Shown piece after piece: positions 1 to 9,011 of a stretch of 64,000 bases of DNA; position 1 is the stretch's first letter; each line of letters opens with the position of its first letter. Below the pieces are notes generated by a model. That model saw nothing but the letters and a program-made list of their open reading frames with translations, did no database searches and had not been told where the DNA came from. Source of the DNA: Pseudomonadota bacterium. GTDB taxonomy: Bacteria; Pseudomonadota; Gammaproteobacteria; Steroidobacterales; Steroidobacteraceae. Made by a program: the position numbers and the translations under genes. The DNA lies in assembly GCA_025351005.1 (NCBI GenBank), contig JANXWS010000066.1:47040-111039 (forward strand), written 5' to 3'.

Positions 1-1135
1 GCGCATGCTTGTCTACCGCGAGCGCGAGCGCCTCGCGCACCCCGGGCTCGCGGAGCGCGCCGGCGTTGTTCGGCCCCGCGAAGTTGACCACCAGGTAGTG
101 CATGGAATCGTAGTGGTCGGCGTCCGGGATCACCCGCACGCGCGGATCGCCGATCGCACGCAGCGAGGCCTGGCTCGCGGCCAGCATTGCGACGTCGAAG
201 CCGAGGTCGGCGGTGCCCGCCTCGAGCTGCAGCTGCGTCAGCTCGTCGTCGATGCCGAGCTTGATGTCGATCCGGTCGACGTACGCCGCCCGGATCGGGT
301 CCGTCGCCGGATCCCAGACCGGGTTGCGCTCGAGCGCGATCTCGCGATTCTGCACGTAGCGCACGATCCGGTACGGACCGTTCGACAGCGTGTGGCGGCG
401 GAACTCGGGGCTGTCCGGCAGGTAGTCGAGGTACTCCTCGGGCACCGGTGCCGCGAACGACATCGCCAGCAGGTTCAGAAAATCGGCGGCCGGCGTCAGC
501 AGCCGGAACTCGATCGTCCGGTCGTCGAGGGCATGCACACCGTCGAGTTCGTTCACCCGGACGAAGCGGCGGATGGCGTCGACCGTCGCTGGTGACTTGC
601 TGAACCGGTCGCAGAAGTCCGCCATGCCAGCGATCGTCGTCGTGTAGTAGGACGGCGAGCCGACCGGGCTCACCGGATTGCAGAACAGCTTGAATGCGCG
701 CACGAAGTCCTGCGCGGTCACCGGTCGCGGCGGCGTCGAGGTCCAGCGTACGCCGCTGCGCAGCCGCAGCCGGTACACGCGACCGTCGGCGCTGATGCCA
801 CCGTTGGCGCGCGTCGGCAGCTCGACGGCCAGATCCGCCGCCACCTGTGTCCGCGCCTCGTAGTCCGGCAGTGGCGGGTAGGCCACCAGCTCGCGCGCAA
901 AAGTCTGGAACAGCACCAGCGACGAGGTCACGTAGCCGCTGGTCGTCAGCAGGTGGTCGATGTCGGAGTTGCCGACCATCGTCAGCGTCCCGCCACGACG
1001 CGGCGGGCCCGGGTCGCTCTCGACGTCGGGCGGCGGTGCTCGCGCTGGCGCGCAGGCCGCGGCGAGTGCGCAGCCGGCGAGCAGGATCGGGGCGCAGGCT
1101 CGCCGGTACCGGCCGGCCACTGCACGCTCGGTCAT
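1..1135 (-). CDS. ABC transporter substrate-binding lipoprotein, family 5 (peptide type), C-terminus beyond window
   Basis: Reading the minus strand from the ATG at 1135 gives 378 open codons that run off the left edge, so the C-terminal part is missing. The N-terminus is a lipoprotein signal: a hydrophobic stretch ending in LAGC, with the lipidated Cys at residue 22. The body has the family 5 extracellular solute-binding layout (DppA/OppA class). There is a GGTLTMV segment at about 48-54, then a region of the type RLRSGVRWTSTPPRPVTAQDF, and a later SNGPYRIVRY segment. The family binds oligopeptides or similar ligands in the periplasm and delivers them to an ABC permease. No permease genes are in the window, so the ligand is unknown. 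Codon use resembles the neighbours. Confidence 0.88.
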   Translation of the reverse strand, partial: MTERAVAGRYRRACAPILLAGCALAAACAPARAPPPDVESDPGPPRRGGTLTMVGNSDIDHLLTTSGYVTSSLVLFQTFARELVAYPPLPDYEARTQVAADLAVELPTRANGGISADGRVYRLRLRSGVRWTSTPPRPVTAQDFVRAFKLFCNPVSPVGSPSYYTTTIAGMADFCDRFSKSPATVDAIRRFVRVNELDGVHALDDRTIEFRLLTPAADFLNLLAMSFAAPVPEEYLDYLPDSPEFRRHTLSNGPYRIVRYVQNREIALERNPVWDPATDPIRAAYVDRIDIKLGIDDELTQLQLEAGTADLGFDVAMLAASQASLRAIGDPRVRVIPDADHYDSMHYLVVNFAGPNNAGALREPGVREALALAVDKHA

Positions 1136-1268
1136 CCGCCCTCCCCTCCGGCCGCGGGATCCGCGCCAACTTATCATGCGGTGGGTGACTGCGATCAGCC
1201 GTGGCGGCGCCTGGCGGAGGAGTCCGGCGTCGGACCGGGCTCCAGGATGCGCGCCGTCCGGAGCGTGC

Positions 1269-1982
1269 TCAGGCCCGGCCGCGGCGGCGCGGGGGCTTGG
1301 GGCCGCCGGGCGGCACGACCCGGACACGGGGCAGTCCACGCAGGAGACCAGGCTCGGGGACTGGCGTAGCAAGCCGCGTCTGCAGCGGTATCACGCCCGC
1401 CCAGACCGGCCATGGCACGTCGCGGGCCGGATCGCCGGTGCCGCCGTTGCGGATCTTGGCGGCCGCCCGGTCGAGCGGCATCGACATCACGAGCGTAGCG
1501 TTCAGCTCCTTGCGGGTGACGGGCCGCAGCGCCGCCCAGCGACCGGGAAACCAGTGCTCCGCGAATGCTTCGAGCAGGCGGAGCTTGTCCGCCGCGTCGG
1601 TGATCGGTTCCGGTCGACCAAAGCACATGACGGAGCGATAGTTGGCACTATGGTTGAACGCCGAGCGCGCCAGCACCCAGCCGTCGAAGAGCGTCACGGT
1701 CAGACAGACCTCGCCGCCGATGGCGTTGGTGCGCAGCAGCCGGCTGGCGACCGAGCCGTGCCAGTAAACGCGTTCGCCGATGCGCCAGTGCAGCGTCGGC
1801 GTGGCGACCGGGCGGCCATCGACGACGTGCGCGACGTGGCAGTGCGTGCCGGCATCGAGGATCGCGTCGATCGCATCGCGCTCGTAGACGCCGCGCTCGG
1901 CGAGCCGTCGGACGCGCGTGAATGGATCCGGCCCGACCCTGCCACCGCCGCTCCCGACCCGGCCCGCTCTCTTGGTCGACAT
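1269..1982 (-). CDS. pyridoxamine 5'-phosphate oxidase family (FMN-binding split barrel) protein
   Basis: This 237-residue protein starts at the ATG at 1982. Its core carries segments typical of the NimA-like branch of the PNPOx superfamily: CHVAHVVDGRP at about 49-59, RVYWHGSVASRLLR, then ARSAFNHSANYRSVMCFG. Members bind FMN or heme and reduce small molecules; true PdxH activity is not implied. A Pro/Arg-rich tail follows the fold. It is divergent from truC, with a 54-base gap, and codirectional with the upstream-binding lipoprotein gene but 133 bases away, so a shared transcript is uncertain. The physiological substrate cannot be read from sequence. Confidence 0.85.
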   Translation of the reverse strand: MSTKRAGRVGSGGGRVGPDPFTRVRRLAERGVYERDAIDAILDAGTHCHVAHVVDGRPVATPTLHWRIGERVYWHGSVASRLLRTNAIGGEVCLTVTLFDGWVLARSAFNHSANYRSVMCFGRPEPITDAADKLRLLEAFAEHWFPGRWAALRPVTRKELNATLVMSMPLDRAAAKIRNGGTGDPARDVPWPVWAGVIPLQTRLATPVPEPGLLRGLPRVRVVPPGGPKPPRRRGRA

Positions 1983-2036
1983 CTGGACCCGCCCCTCCCG
2001 CCATCCCCACGGCCGGCAGTATGCCGCGATCCGGCA

Positions 2037-2759
2037 CTGGAGATCCTCTACGCCGACGACTTCCTGGTCGCGATTGCGAAGCCGGCCGGGCTGCTGGTGC
2101 ACCGGACGCCGCTCGCCGGCCGGGCACGGGAGTTCGCCGTGCAGCGACTGCGCGACCAGCTCGGGCGCACCGTCTACCCGGCCCACCGGCTCGACCGCGC
2201 GACCTCAGGCGTGCTGTTGTTCGCGCTCTCGGCCGAGATCCGCAGCGCACTCGGCGCCGCGTTCGAAGCCGGGGCCGTCGCGAAGCGCTACCTGGCGATC
2301 GTGCGCGGCTGGCCGCCGGCGGCCTGCAGCATCGACCATCCACTGCGACGCCTCGCGGCCGACGGCACGGCCGTGGGCCACGGAGCGCAGAGTGCCGTCA
2401 CGGCGCTCGCGACGCTTGCCACCACCGAGCTCGCGGTCCGGGTCGATCGCTACCCGGCGGCTCGCTACGCGCTCGTCGCGCTCGCGCCGGCGAGCGGCCG
2501 GCGACACCAGCTGCGCCGGCACCTGAAACACGCGAGTCACCCGATCATCGGCGACACCACCTATGGCCAGGGTCGCCACAACCGCCTGTTCCGCGAGCGC
2601 TTCGCCTGCGGCCGGCTGCTGCTGCATGCCTGGCAGATAGGATTCCGGCACCCGGCAGACGGCAGGCCTCTGTCGATCACCGCGGTTCCGCCGACCGACT
2701 TCGCCACGGTTGCGACCGCACTTGGCTGGCCCGCATCGTGCTGGGAGGACCGCGCGTGA
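2037..2759 (+). CDS. truC: tRNA pseudouridine synthase TruC (RluA family)
   Basis: The enzyme isomerises a uridine in the tRNA acceptor/D region (U65 in E. coli). About 240 residues match TruC from its usual first residues (LEILYADDFLVAIAKPAG) to the end. The catalytic Asp lies in HRLDRATSG (D53 by this numbering), and the GRRHQLRRHLKHASHPIIGD block is diagnostic. The start is a problem: no in-frame ATG, GTG or TTG lies near residue 1. I place it at the CTG at 2037, where homologues begin. An ATG at 2021 is out of frame by one base, so a single-base error or frameshift is possible. The stop overlaps the next gene's GTG in a GTGA, suggesting translational coupling. Confidence 0.83.
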   Translation: MEILYADDFLVAIAKPAGLLVHRTPLAGRAREFAVQRLRDQLGRTVYPAHRLDRATSGVLLFALSAEIRSALGAAFEAGAVAKRYLAIVRGWPPAACSIDHPLRRLAADGTAVGHGAQSAVTALATLATTELAVRVDRYPAARYALVALAPASGRRHQLRRHLKHASHPIIGDTTYGQGRHNRLFRERFACGRLLLHAWQIGFRHPADGRPLSITAVPPTDFATVATALGWPASCWEDRA

Positions 2760-3670
2760 GCGAGCCGGACGATGCGAGCCCCTGGCTCGCGATTCTGAAC
2801 CCGGCCGCGCGCGGCGGGCTGGCCGGCCGGCGCTGGCCGGCGCTCGCCGCGGCGCTCCGGGCACATCGCGTGCGCTTCGAGCTCGTCGTGACGCGGGCGC
2901 CCGGCGAGGCGACCTCGCTCGCGGCCGACGGCCTGCGACGGGGCCACGACCGCCTGCTGGCGGTCGGCGGCGATGGCACGCTGCACGAAGTGCTGAACGG
3001 CCTCCTGCCAGGAGGGCGGCGCGCCACACTCGCCGTCGCGCCGTTCGGCACCGGCAACGACTGGGCCCGCGGTCGCGGCATACCGCGCCGGGCGTGGCAG
3101 CTGGCGGCACTGCTGGCCGCGCCGCGCCTGCTCGGGCACGACGTCGGCGTGGTCGAGTTCGCGGGCGTGGCCGGGCGCGAGCGGCGCCATTTCCTCAACG
3201 TCGCGGGCGTCGGCTACGACGCCTACGTGATCGAGCGCCTGTCGCCGCGCGGGCCGCGCGCGCTCGCCTACCTGGCGGCGCTGGCGGCGGGGCTGGTTCG
3301 TTACCGGGCGCCCCGCGTCCGCGTCGAGGCCGACGGCTGGTCGCGCGAAGCGCAGCTGTTCGTCGCCTTCGCCGCGCTCGGCCGCTACTGCGGCGGCGGC
3401 ATGCAGTTCGCGCCGCGCGCCCTGCCCGCCGACGGCTTGCTCGACGTCGTCACGATCGACCATCTCGGGGCGCTGGCCGCCCTCGCGCGGCTGCCGCGCA
3501 TCTATTCCGGCGGCGTGCTGCGCGATCCCGCGGTGCGCTGGCGGCAGAGCGCACGCGTGGCGATCGCCACCGACGTGCCGGCGCGGGTCGAGGCCGACGG
3601 CCAGCTGCTCGGCCACACGCCCGTGACCGCGTGGATCCTGCCGGCCGCGATCGACGTCGTGGTCCCGTGA
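2756..3670 (+). CDS. diacylglycerol/lipid kinase family protein (YegS-like)
   Basis: The protein has 304 residues from the GTG at 2756, which overlaps the truC stop. The N-terminal catalytic domain shows the family's phosphate-binding signature VGGDGTLHEVLNGL at about 72-85 and APFGTGNDWARG after it. The C-terminal beta-sandwich part contains GGGMQFAPRALPADGLLDV, the usual closing region of YegS/DgkB proteins. Such enzymes phosphorylate diacylglycerol or related lipids with ATP at the inner membrane face. The exact lipid is not determined. The lack of a membrane span fits a peripheral enzyme. It is probably cotranscribed with truC. Confidence 0.9.
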   Translation: MSEPDDASPWLAILNPAARGGLAGRRWPALAAALRAHRVRFELVVTRAPGEATSLAADGLRRGHDRLLAVGGDGTLHEVLNGLLPGGRRATLAVAPFGTGNDWARGRGIPRRAWQLAALLAAPRLLGHDVGVVEFAGVAGRERRHFLNVAGVGYDAYVIERLSPRGPRALAYLAALAAGLVRYRAPRVRVEADGWSREAQLFVAFAALGRYCGGGMQFAPRALPADGLLDVVTIDHLGALAALARLPRIYSGGVLRDPAVRWRQSARVAIATDVPARVEADGQLLGHTPVTAWILPAAIDVVVP

Positions 3671-3709
3671 GATGCTATCCGCCCCCGCCGGCGCCGAGGA
3701 GCAGCCGCG

Positions 3710-4060
3710 ATGTACGAGAGACGTAACCATTCGCTCGCAACCCGGCGCGCGTTTGCCGGCCGGCAGCTCGCGCACCTGGCGTTCGCGGCGATCGTCGTCG
3801 GCGGCTCGCTCGCGGTGGGCGTGGTCGGCTATCACGCGCTGGCGGGACTCGGCTGGGTGGATGCGTTCCTGAACGCATCGATGCTGATGGGCGGCATGGG
3901 GCCGGTCGATGCGCTGCACTCGGACGCGGCCAAGGTTTTCGCCGGCTGCTACGCGCTGTACTGCGGACTCGTGCTGCTGATCGCCGCCGGCATCCTGTTC
4001 GCGCCGCTGCTGCACCGGATGCTGCACCGGTTCTTGCTCGACGCCGGCGACGGGAGCTGA
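3710..4060 (+). CDS. small two-helix membrane protein with a pore-loop-like segment
   Basis: Unknown function. The 116 residues contain two clear hydrophobic helices, about 21-45 and 80-103. Between them is an amphipathic stretch with FLNASMLMGGMGP around 56-68. This arrangement (helix, short pore-helix-like segment, Gly-rich turn, helix) resembles two-TM K+-channel subunits. However, the canonical TVGYGD filter is absent and replaced by GGMGP. The start ATG is preceded by a GGAGCAGCCGCG leader with a plausible ribosome site. It sits 40 bases after the lipid kinase and just before the patatin gene on the same strand. That it is a channel is only inference. Confidence 0.75.
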   Translation: MYERRNHSLATRRAFAGRQLAHLAFAAIVVGGSLAVGVVGYHALAGLGWVDAFLNASMLMGGMGPVDALHSDAAKVFAGCYALYCGLVLLIAAGILFAPLLHRMLHRFLLDAGDGS

Positions 4061-4064
4061 GCCG

Positions 4065-6290
4065 GTGCGGCTGGCGCCCCGACGCCCGACACTGCGCGCG
4101 CTCGCCTGCGTGGCGATCGCGCTTTCGACGGCAGCCGCCGCCGTGCGCGCCGCGCCGACCGACGCCGCGCAGACGGACGCCGCGCCGCCCCGCGCCAAGG
4201 TGTGCCTCGTGCTCTCGGGCGGCGGCGCCCGCGGCATTGCCCACATCGGCGTGCTCAAGGTTCTCGAGGAACTGCGCGTGCCGATCGACTGCGTCGTCGG
4301 CACGAGCGCCGGCGCCATCATCGGCGGCGCCTATGCCTCGGGCGCCTCGCCCGCCGAGATCGAGGCGGCGATGCGTGGCGCCGACTGGCAGCAGCTCCTG
4401 TCGGACCAGCCGGCGCGCGGCCAGCGATCGCTGTACGCCAAGGAACTCGACCGTGACCACTTCGGCAGCGCCGAGCTCGGGCTGCGCGGCACCGAGCTCG
4501 TGCTGCCGCGCGGCGTCGTCGCCGGCCAGCACCTGCAGTTCTTCCTGCAGGCGCTCGTCTCGCCGGCCCGCCGCGGGCCGTTCGACGACCTGCCGATTCC
4601 CTACCGGGCGCTGGCGACGGACTTCGAGAACGGCCAGCTCGTAGCGCTCGATCACGGCGACCTGGCGGCCGCGATCCGCGCCAGCATGTCGGTTCCGGGC
4701 GCGTTCGCGCCGGTCGAGATCGACGACCGGCTGCTGGTCGACGGCGGCCTGGTACGAAACGTCGGCATCGACGTCGCCCGCGAGCTCGGCGCCAGCCGAG
4801 TGATCGTCGTCAACGTCGGCTCGCCGTTCCTGCGCCGCGAGGGCATCACCTCGCTGCTGAACGCCGCCGAGCAGATGCTGAACATCCTCACCGCGCAGAA
4901 CGTCGATGCCTCGCTCGCGACCCTCCGCCACGGCGACGTCCTGATCGCGCCCGATCTCGGTGCGTTCGAGGCCACCGACTTCGCGCACGGCGTCGAGCAG
5001 ATACCGGCGGGCGAGCAGGCCGCACGCCGCGCTGCAGGCGAGCTCGCCGGGTTCGCCGTGGCCGAGCCCGAGTACAGCGCCTGGCGCGAGCGTCAGCGGC
5101 GCGTGCGCGTCGCGCCGCGCTACGACCAATTCGTGGTCGACACCACGACGCTGAAGCGCGTGCCGCCGGCCGCGGTCGCCGAGCTGCTCGGCCCCGACCC
5201 GGACCCGCGCCGGGCTGACCGCGCGATCGCGGCGCTGCTCGCGACCGACGACTTCCAGACGGTCATGGGGGACCTCGACAGCGCGCCGGGCAGCACGACG
5301 CTGACGCTTGCACCGCGCGAGAAGTCCTGGGGTCCCGACTACCTGCACGCGGGCGCGGAGCTGAGCTCGGATTTCGCCGGCGACAGCGACTTCCTGCTGG
5401 CAGTCGACCAGCGCATGACCTGGCTCGACGGCCGCGGGCTCGAGCTGCGCAACCGGGCGAGCGTCGGGCGTACCAACGCGCTCGGCTCGGAGCTGCGCGT
5501 GCCGCTCTCGATCGATCGCCGCACCGTGCTGGCGCCGGGTCTCGAGGTCGACGACCGTCTGCGCAGCGTTTACGTCGACGGCGAGGCGATTGCAAGCTAC
5601 CGGCTGCGACGGAGCCGGGCCTCGCTCGATCTGGTCGAGGCACTCGGCGACGCGGCCGAGCTGCGGGCCGGCGTCGAGTACGGCCGCTCGAGCGCCGCGC
5701 GCATGGTCGGTACGCCGCTGCTGCCCGACTTCCACCAGCTGGCCGCGGCCTGGCGCGCCGCGCTCGTGCTCGACCGCCTCGACAGCCTCGACTTCCCGCG
5801 CCGCGGATTCCTGCTGACGGCCGATGCCCGCTTCGCACGTCGCATGCTCGGCGGCGAGCAGGCCTACGATCGGCTGTCGCTCGGGGCCGAGCAGGCCTTC
5901 GGCAGCCAGCGCTGGAGCCTGCTGGTTGCCGCTCGCTACGACACGGCGCTCGGCGGCGGCCTGCCGCTGGACGAGGCGTTCACGCTCGGCGGCTTCCAGA
6001 ACCTGTCGGGCTACCGGCGCGACCAGGTGCTGAGCGACCGGGTGACGTCGCTGCGGGCGGTCTACCGGCAGCGCTTCGCCCGCTCCTCGGCATTGCTGCC
6101 CGCGCTCTACGGCGGGTTGTCGCTCGAGGGCGCCGACGTCGCGCGCCTGTTCGACGTGCGCATCCCGAGCCGGATCTACGGCGGCTCCGTGTTCATCGCG
6201 GCCGACTCGCCCTTCGGTCCGGTGTACCTCGGCACGGGACTCGCCTCCGGCGGTTTCATATCGATGTACCTGTACCTGGGGCGGCCGTGA
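4065..6290 (+). CDS. patatin-like phospholipase fused to POTRA and outer-membrane beta-barrel (type Vd-like)
   Basis: The protein has 741 residues from the GTG at 4065, five bases after the preceding stop. A signal peptide covers about 1-30. The patatin domain (45-335) has the oxyanion motif SGGGARG, the nucleophile in GTSAG (S81) and the catalytic Asp in DGG (D226). A POTRA-like linker follows at about 345-415, then a BamA/Omp85-type barrel to the C-terminus, with the barrel-like LGGFQNLSGYRRDQ segment and an end in YLYLGRP. This is the architecture of Pseudomonas PlpD, in which a passenger lipase is carried by its own barrel. Here the catalytic residues are intact. Whether the lipase is released or surface-held is not visible. 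Confidence 0.93.
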   Translation: MRLAPRRPTLRALACVAIALSTAAAAVRAAPTDAAQTDAAPPRAKVCLVLSGGGARGIAHIGVLKVLEELRVPIDCVVGTSAGAIIGGAYASGASPAEIEAAMRGADWQQLLSDQPARGQRSLYAKELDRDHFGSAELGLRGTELVLPRGVVAGQHLQFFLQALVSPARRGPFDDLPIPYRALATDFENGQLVALDHGDLAAAIRASMSVPGAFAPVEIDDRLLVDGGLVRNVGIDVARELGASRVIVVNVGSPFLRREGITSLLNAAEQMLNILTAQNVDASLATLRHGDVLIAPDLGAFEATDFAHGVEQIPAGEQAARRAAGELAGFAVAEPEYSAWRERQRRVRVAPRYDQFVVDTTTLKRVPPAAVAELLGPDPDPRRADRAIAALLATDDFQTVMGDLDSAPGSTTLTLAPREKSWGPDYLHAGAELSSDFAGDSDFLLAVDQRMTWLDGRGLELRNRASVGRTNALGSELRVPLSIDRRTVLAPGLEVDDRLRSVYVDGEAIASYRLRRSRASLDLVEALGDAAELRAGVEYGRSSAARMVGTPLLPDFHQLAAAWRAALVLDRLDSLDFPRRGFLLTADARFARRMLGGEQAYDRLSLGAEQAFGSQRWSLLVAARYDTALGGGLPLDEAFTLGGFQNLSGYRRDQVLSDRVTSLRAVYRQRFARSSALLPALYGGLSLEGADVARLFDVRIPSRIYGGSVFIAADSPFGPVYLGTGLASGGFISMYLYLGRP

Positions 6291-6297
6291 AGCGCAG

Positions 6298-7551
6298 ATG
6301 AACTGGATCCTCGACCTTCAGGCCGTCGCCGGCATCGGCGCGTTCGTGCTGCTGGCGCTGCCGTTCAGCTCGCGGATCGGCGCGATCCGCTGGCGGATCG
6401 TGCTCGGCGCCGTGGCGCTGCAGTTCGCGATCTGCTTCGTGCTGTTGCGCGTGCCGCCGATCACGCGCGCGCTCGGCCTGCTGAACGTCGCGGTCGCGGC
6501 GCTGTCGGCGGCGACCCGCCACGGGACCGCGTTCGTCTTCGGCTACGTTGGCGGCGGGCCGCCGCCGTTCGCGGTGTCGCACGCCGAGGGGCTTGCCGTG
6601 TTTGCCTTCCAGGTGGTCCCGATCATTCTGGTGGTGTCGGCACTGTCGGCGGTGCTCTGGTATTGGCGCATCCTGCCGGCCGTGATCCAAGCCATCGCCT
6701 GGATCTTCCGGCGCACGCTCGGCACGACCGGGCCTGCTGGCTTTGCCGTCACCGCAAACGTGTTCGTCGGCCAGGTCGAGGCACCGCTGCTGGTCAGGCC
6801 CTACCTCGCGCGCATGACGCGGCACGAGCTCCTGCTGCTGATGACGGCCGGCATGGCGATGATCGCGGGCTCGATGATGGTCGTGTACGCGGCCATGCTC
6901 GCCAGCCACGTCGACAACATGCTGTCGCAGCTGCTGACGAAGTCGCTGATGTCGATCCCGGCGTCGATCCTGTACGCGCACGTGATGCTGCCGGAGGAGT
7001 CGGACTCCGCCGAGCACCCGGCGCCCGGCCGGATCTACAGCAGCACGATGGATGCAGTCACCCGCGGCACGAGCGACGGCCTGCGCATCTGGGTGAACGT
7101 CATCGCGATACTGATAGTCCTGATCGCCTTGGTCGCGCTCGTCAATCTCGCGGTCGGCGCTCTGCCACCGGTCGCCGGTGCGCCGCTGTCGCTCGAGCGG
7201 CTGGCCGGATGGCTGTTTGCGCCGCTCGCCTGGCTGATGGGGATCCCGTGGTCGGAGGCCACCGTCGCCGGCAGCCTGCTCGGCATCAAGACGGTCCTCA
7301 ACGAGTTCATCGCCTACCTGAAGCTTGCCGAGCTCGGTCCCGCCGCGCTCTCGGACCGCACCCGGCTGGTGACCATTTACGCGCTCTGCGGCTTCGCGAA
7401 CTTCGCCAGCATGGGCATCCAGGTAAGCGGCATCGCGGCCATGGCGCCCGAACGGCGTACTGACCTCAACGAGCTCGCGCTCCGCTCGCTGCTCGGCGCC
7501 ACGCTCGCGTCCTGCATGACCGGCGCGATCGCCGGCATCGTGGCATCCTGA
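6298..7551 (+). CDS. concentrative nucleoside transporter (CNT/NupC family)
   Basis: This 417-residue inner-membrane protein starts eight bases after the patatin stop. It has many hydrophobic helices and the CNT signature [17 protein letters not shown] at about 159-175, followed by a [13 protein letters not shown] block. It also has the C-terminal [14 protein letters not shown] segment found in NupC-type symporters. The family imports nucleosides with H+ or Na+. Thymidine kinase follows four bases downstream, so the pair makes a sensible thymidine or deoxynucleoside salvage unit. Ion and substrate specificity cannot be decided here. Confidence 0.92.
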   Translation: MNWILDLQAVAGIGAFVLLALPFSSRIGAIRWRIVLGAVALQFAICFVLLRVPPITRALGLLNVAVAALSAATRHGTAFVFGYVGGGPPPFAVSHAEGLAVFAFQVVPIILVVSALSAVLWYWRILPAVIQAIAWIFRRTLGTTGPAGFAVTANVFVGQVEAPLLVRPYLARMTRHELLLLMTAGMAMIAGSMMVVYAAMLASHVDNMLSQLLTKSLMSIPASILYAHVMLPEESDSAEHPAPGRIYSSTMDAVTRGTSDGLRIWVNVIAILIVLIALVALVNLAVGALPPVAGAPLSLERLAGWLFAPLAWLMGIPWSEATVAGSLLGIKTVLNEFIAYLKLAELGPAALSDRTRLVTIYALCGFANFASMGIQVSGIAAMAPERRTDLNELALRSLLGATLASCMTGAIAGIVAS

Positions 7552-7555
7552 GGCG

Positions 7556-8140
7556 ATGGCGAAGCTCACCTTCTTCTACTCGACGATGAACGCGGGCAAG
7601 TCGACCGCGCTACTGCAGGCGAACCACAACTATTGCGAGCGCGGCATGCGGCCGCTCGTCTACACGGCCGAGGTCGACCACCGCGGCGGTGGCCGCGTCC
7701 ACTCCCGTATCGGCATCAGCAGCAGCGCGCGGCGCTTCGACCCCCGGACCGACTTTCGCGCCGAGGCACTGGCCGAGCGGGCGTCACTGCGGCTCGACTG
7801 CGTGCTGATCGACGAGGCCCAGTTCCTCGGTCGCGACCAGGTGCGCTCGCTGGCCCGGCTCGCGGACGAGATCGACGTGCCCGTGCTCTGCTACGGGCTG
7901 CGCACCGATTTCCGCGGCGAGCTGTTCGCCGGTAGTGCCCAGCTGCTCGGCTGGGCCGACGACATCGTCGAGATCAAGACGATCTGCCACTGCGGCCGCA
8001 AGGCGACGATGGTGGTGCGGGTGGATTCGGCCGGACGCGTCGAGCAGCAGGGCGCGCAGATCGAGATCGGCGGTAACGAGCGCTACGTGCCGCTGTGCCG
8101 CCGGCATTTCTTCGCGGCCGTCGACGCCGGGCGGCTCTGA
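7556..8140 (+). CDS. tdk: thymidine kinase (type II)
   Basis: The enzyme phosphorylates thymidine to dTMP in the salvage pathway. Its 194 residues are the usual size. The ATP-binding P-loop STMNAGKST spans 9-17, and DEAQF at 86-90 carries the catalytic Glu (E87). The zinc site is complete: C144 and C146 in ICHCGRK, plus C181 and H184 in CRRH. The lasso region GGNERYVPL precedes it. It is probably cotranslated with the upstream nucleoside transporter and cotranscribed with the TPR gene behind it. Confidence 0.97.
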   Translation: MAKLTFFYSTMNAGKSTALLQANHNYCERGMRPLVYTAEVDHRGGGRVHSRIGISSSARRFDPRTDFRAEALAERASLRLDCVLIDEAQFLGRDQVRSLARLADEIDVPVLCYGLRTDFRGELFAGSAQLLGWADDIVEIKTICHCGRKATMVVRVDSAGRVEQQGAQIEIGGNERYVPLCRRHFFAAVDAGRL

Positions 8141-8157
8141 GCGCCGGCCGTGCGCCG

Positions 8158-9000
8158 ATGACCCCGGGCCGTCGCCGTTTCGCGATACTGCTGCTGGCCG
8201 TGCTGCTGGTGATACACCTGTGCGCCTTCGGCCTCTACTGGGCCCGCGACCGGCAGTCGCGCCTGCTCGGCCTGTATCTCGACGCGCGCGACCAGTGGCG
8301 CGAAGGGCACCTCGACACCGCGGCCGCCGAGTTCACGACGTTCCTGGCGGAGCGGCCGGGCGCGGCGTGGCCGGTGGTGCTGTTTCGAAATTTCCCGAGC
8401 GCCGCGAGCGGCTGGTTCGTGCTCGGTCGTGTCGAGGCCGAGCGTGGACGAGTCGACGCGGCGCTCGCGGCGCTGTTCCGCGCGATGCAGCTCGAGCCCG
8501 GCCGCGGACGCCGCGAATATCGCGACCTGCTGCTCGCGAGCGGGCGCCCTGCCGCACTCGCGGCGTTCGCGCGGCTCGAACTCGCTCGCGACCCGTCGTC
8601 GGTGCCTGCCGCCCGGGACCTCGGCGCGGCACGGCTCGCCCTCGGCCAGCCGGCGGAAGCCGCTCAGGCCTACGAGCAGGCGCTCGCGGGGCTGCCGGCG
8701 CTGCTCGCGCGCATCGATCCGGCCGCGCCCGGCGGTCTGTCGAGCGAGGAGGCGGACCTCCGCAACCTGTTGTCGGTCGCAGTGCGTCGCGCCGGCGACC
8801 GCACGCGGGCCGACGCGTTGTGCGCCGAGATCGGCCGCCGCCAGGCGAGCGCAGCGCGGCTCGACCGGCTGTGCCTGGCGTACGGGCGTGCCGACGCGGG
8901 CGACGCCGCGGGCAGCCGCGCGGCGCTCGCCGGCTATCTGCCGCCGGCACCCGAGCACGAGGCGCTGGTGCGGGAACTGCTCGAGCGGCTCGGCGGCTGA
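8158..9000 (+). CDS. membrane-anchored TPR-like protein
   Basis: The 280-residue protein starts at the ATG at 8158. A single transmembrane helix at about 8-26 is followed by a long Ala/Arg/Leu-rich helical region with degenerate tetratricopeptide-type repeats, for example GWFVLGRVEAERGRVDAALAA and the ARLALGQPAEAAQAYEQAL part. The body is therefore probably periplasmic and a protein-binding scaffold. I do not recognise a named family. It follows tdk by 17 bases on the same strand. The very high GC content makes repeat boundaries hard to define by eye. Confidence 0.78.
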   Translation: MTPGRRRFAILLLAVLLVIHLCAFGLYWARDRQSRLLGLYLDARDQWREGHLDTAAAEFTTFLAERPGAAWPVVLFRNFPSAASGWFVLGRVEAERGRVDAALAALFRAMQLEPGRGRREYRDLLLASGRPAALAAFARLELARDPSSVPAARDLGAARLALGQPAEAAQAYEQALAGLPALLARIDPAAPGGLSSEEADLRNLLSVAVRRAGDRTRADALCAEIGRRQASAARLDRLCLAYGRADAGDAAGSRAALAGYLPPAPEHEALVRELLERLGG

Positions 9001-9011
9001 GCGCGCCTCGG

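Noticed and set aside
2561..5735. Long open frames on the minus strand opposite the lipid kinase and patatin genes
   Set aside because: They lie antisense to genes with clear motifs and are rich in Arg, Ala and Gly, as expected for shadow frames at high GC. No family signature was seen in them.
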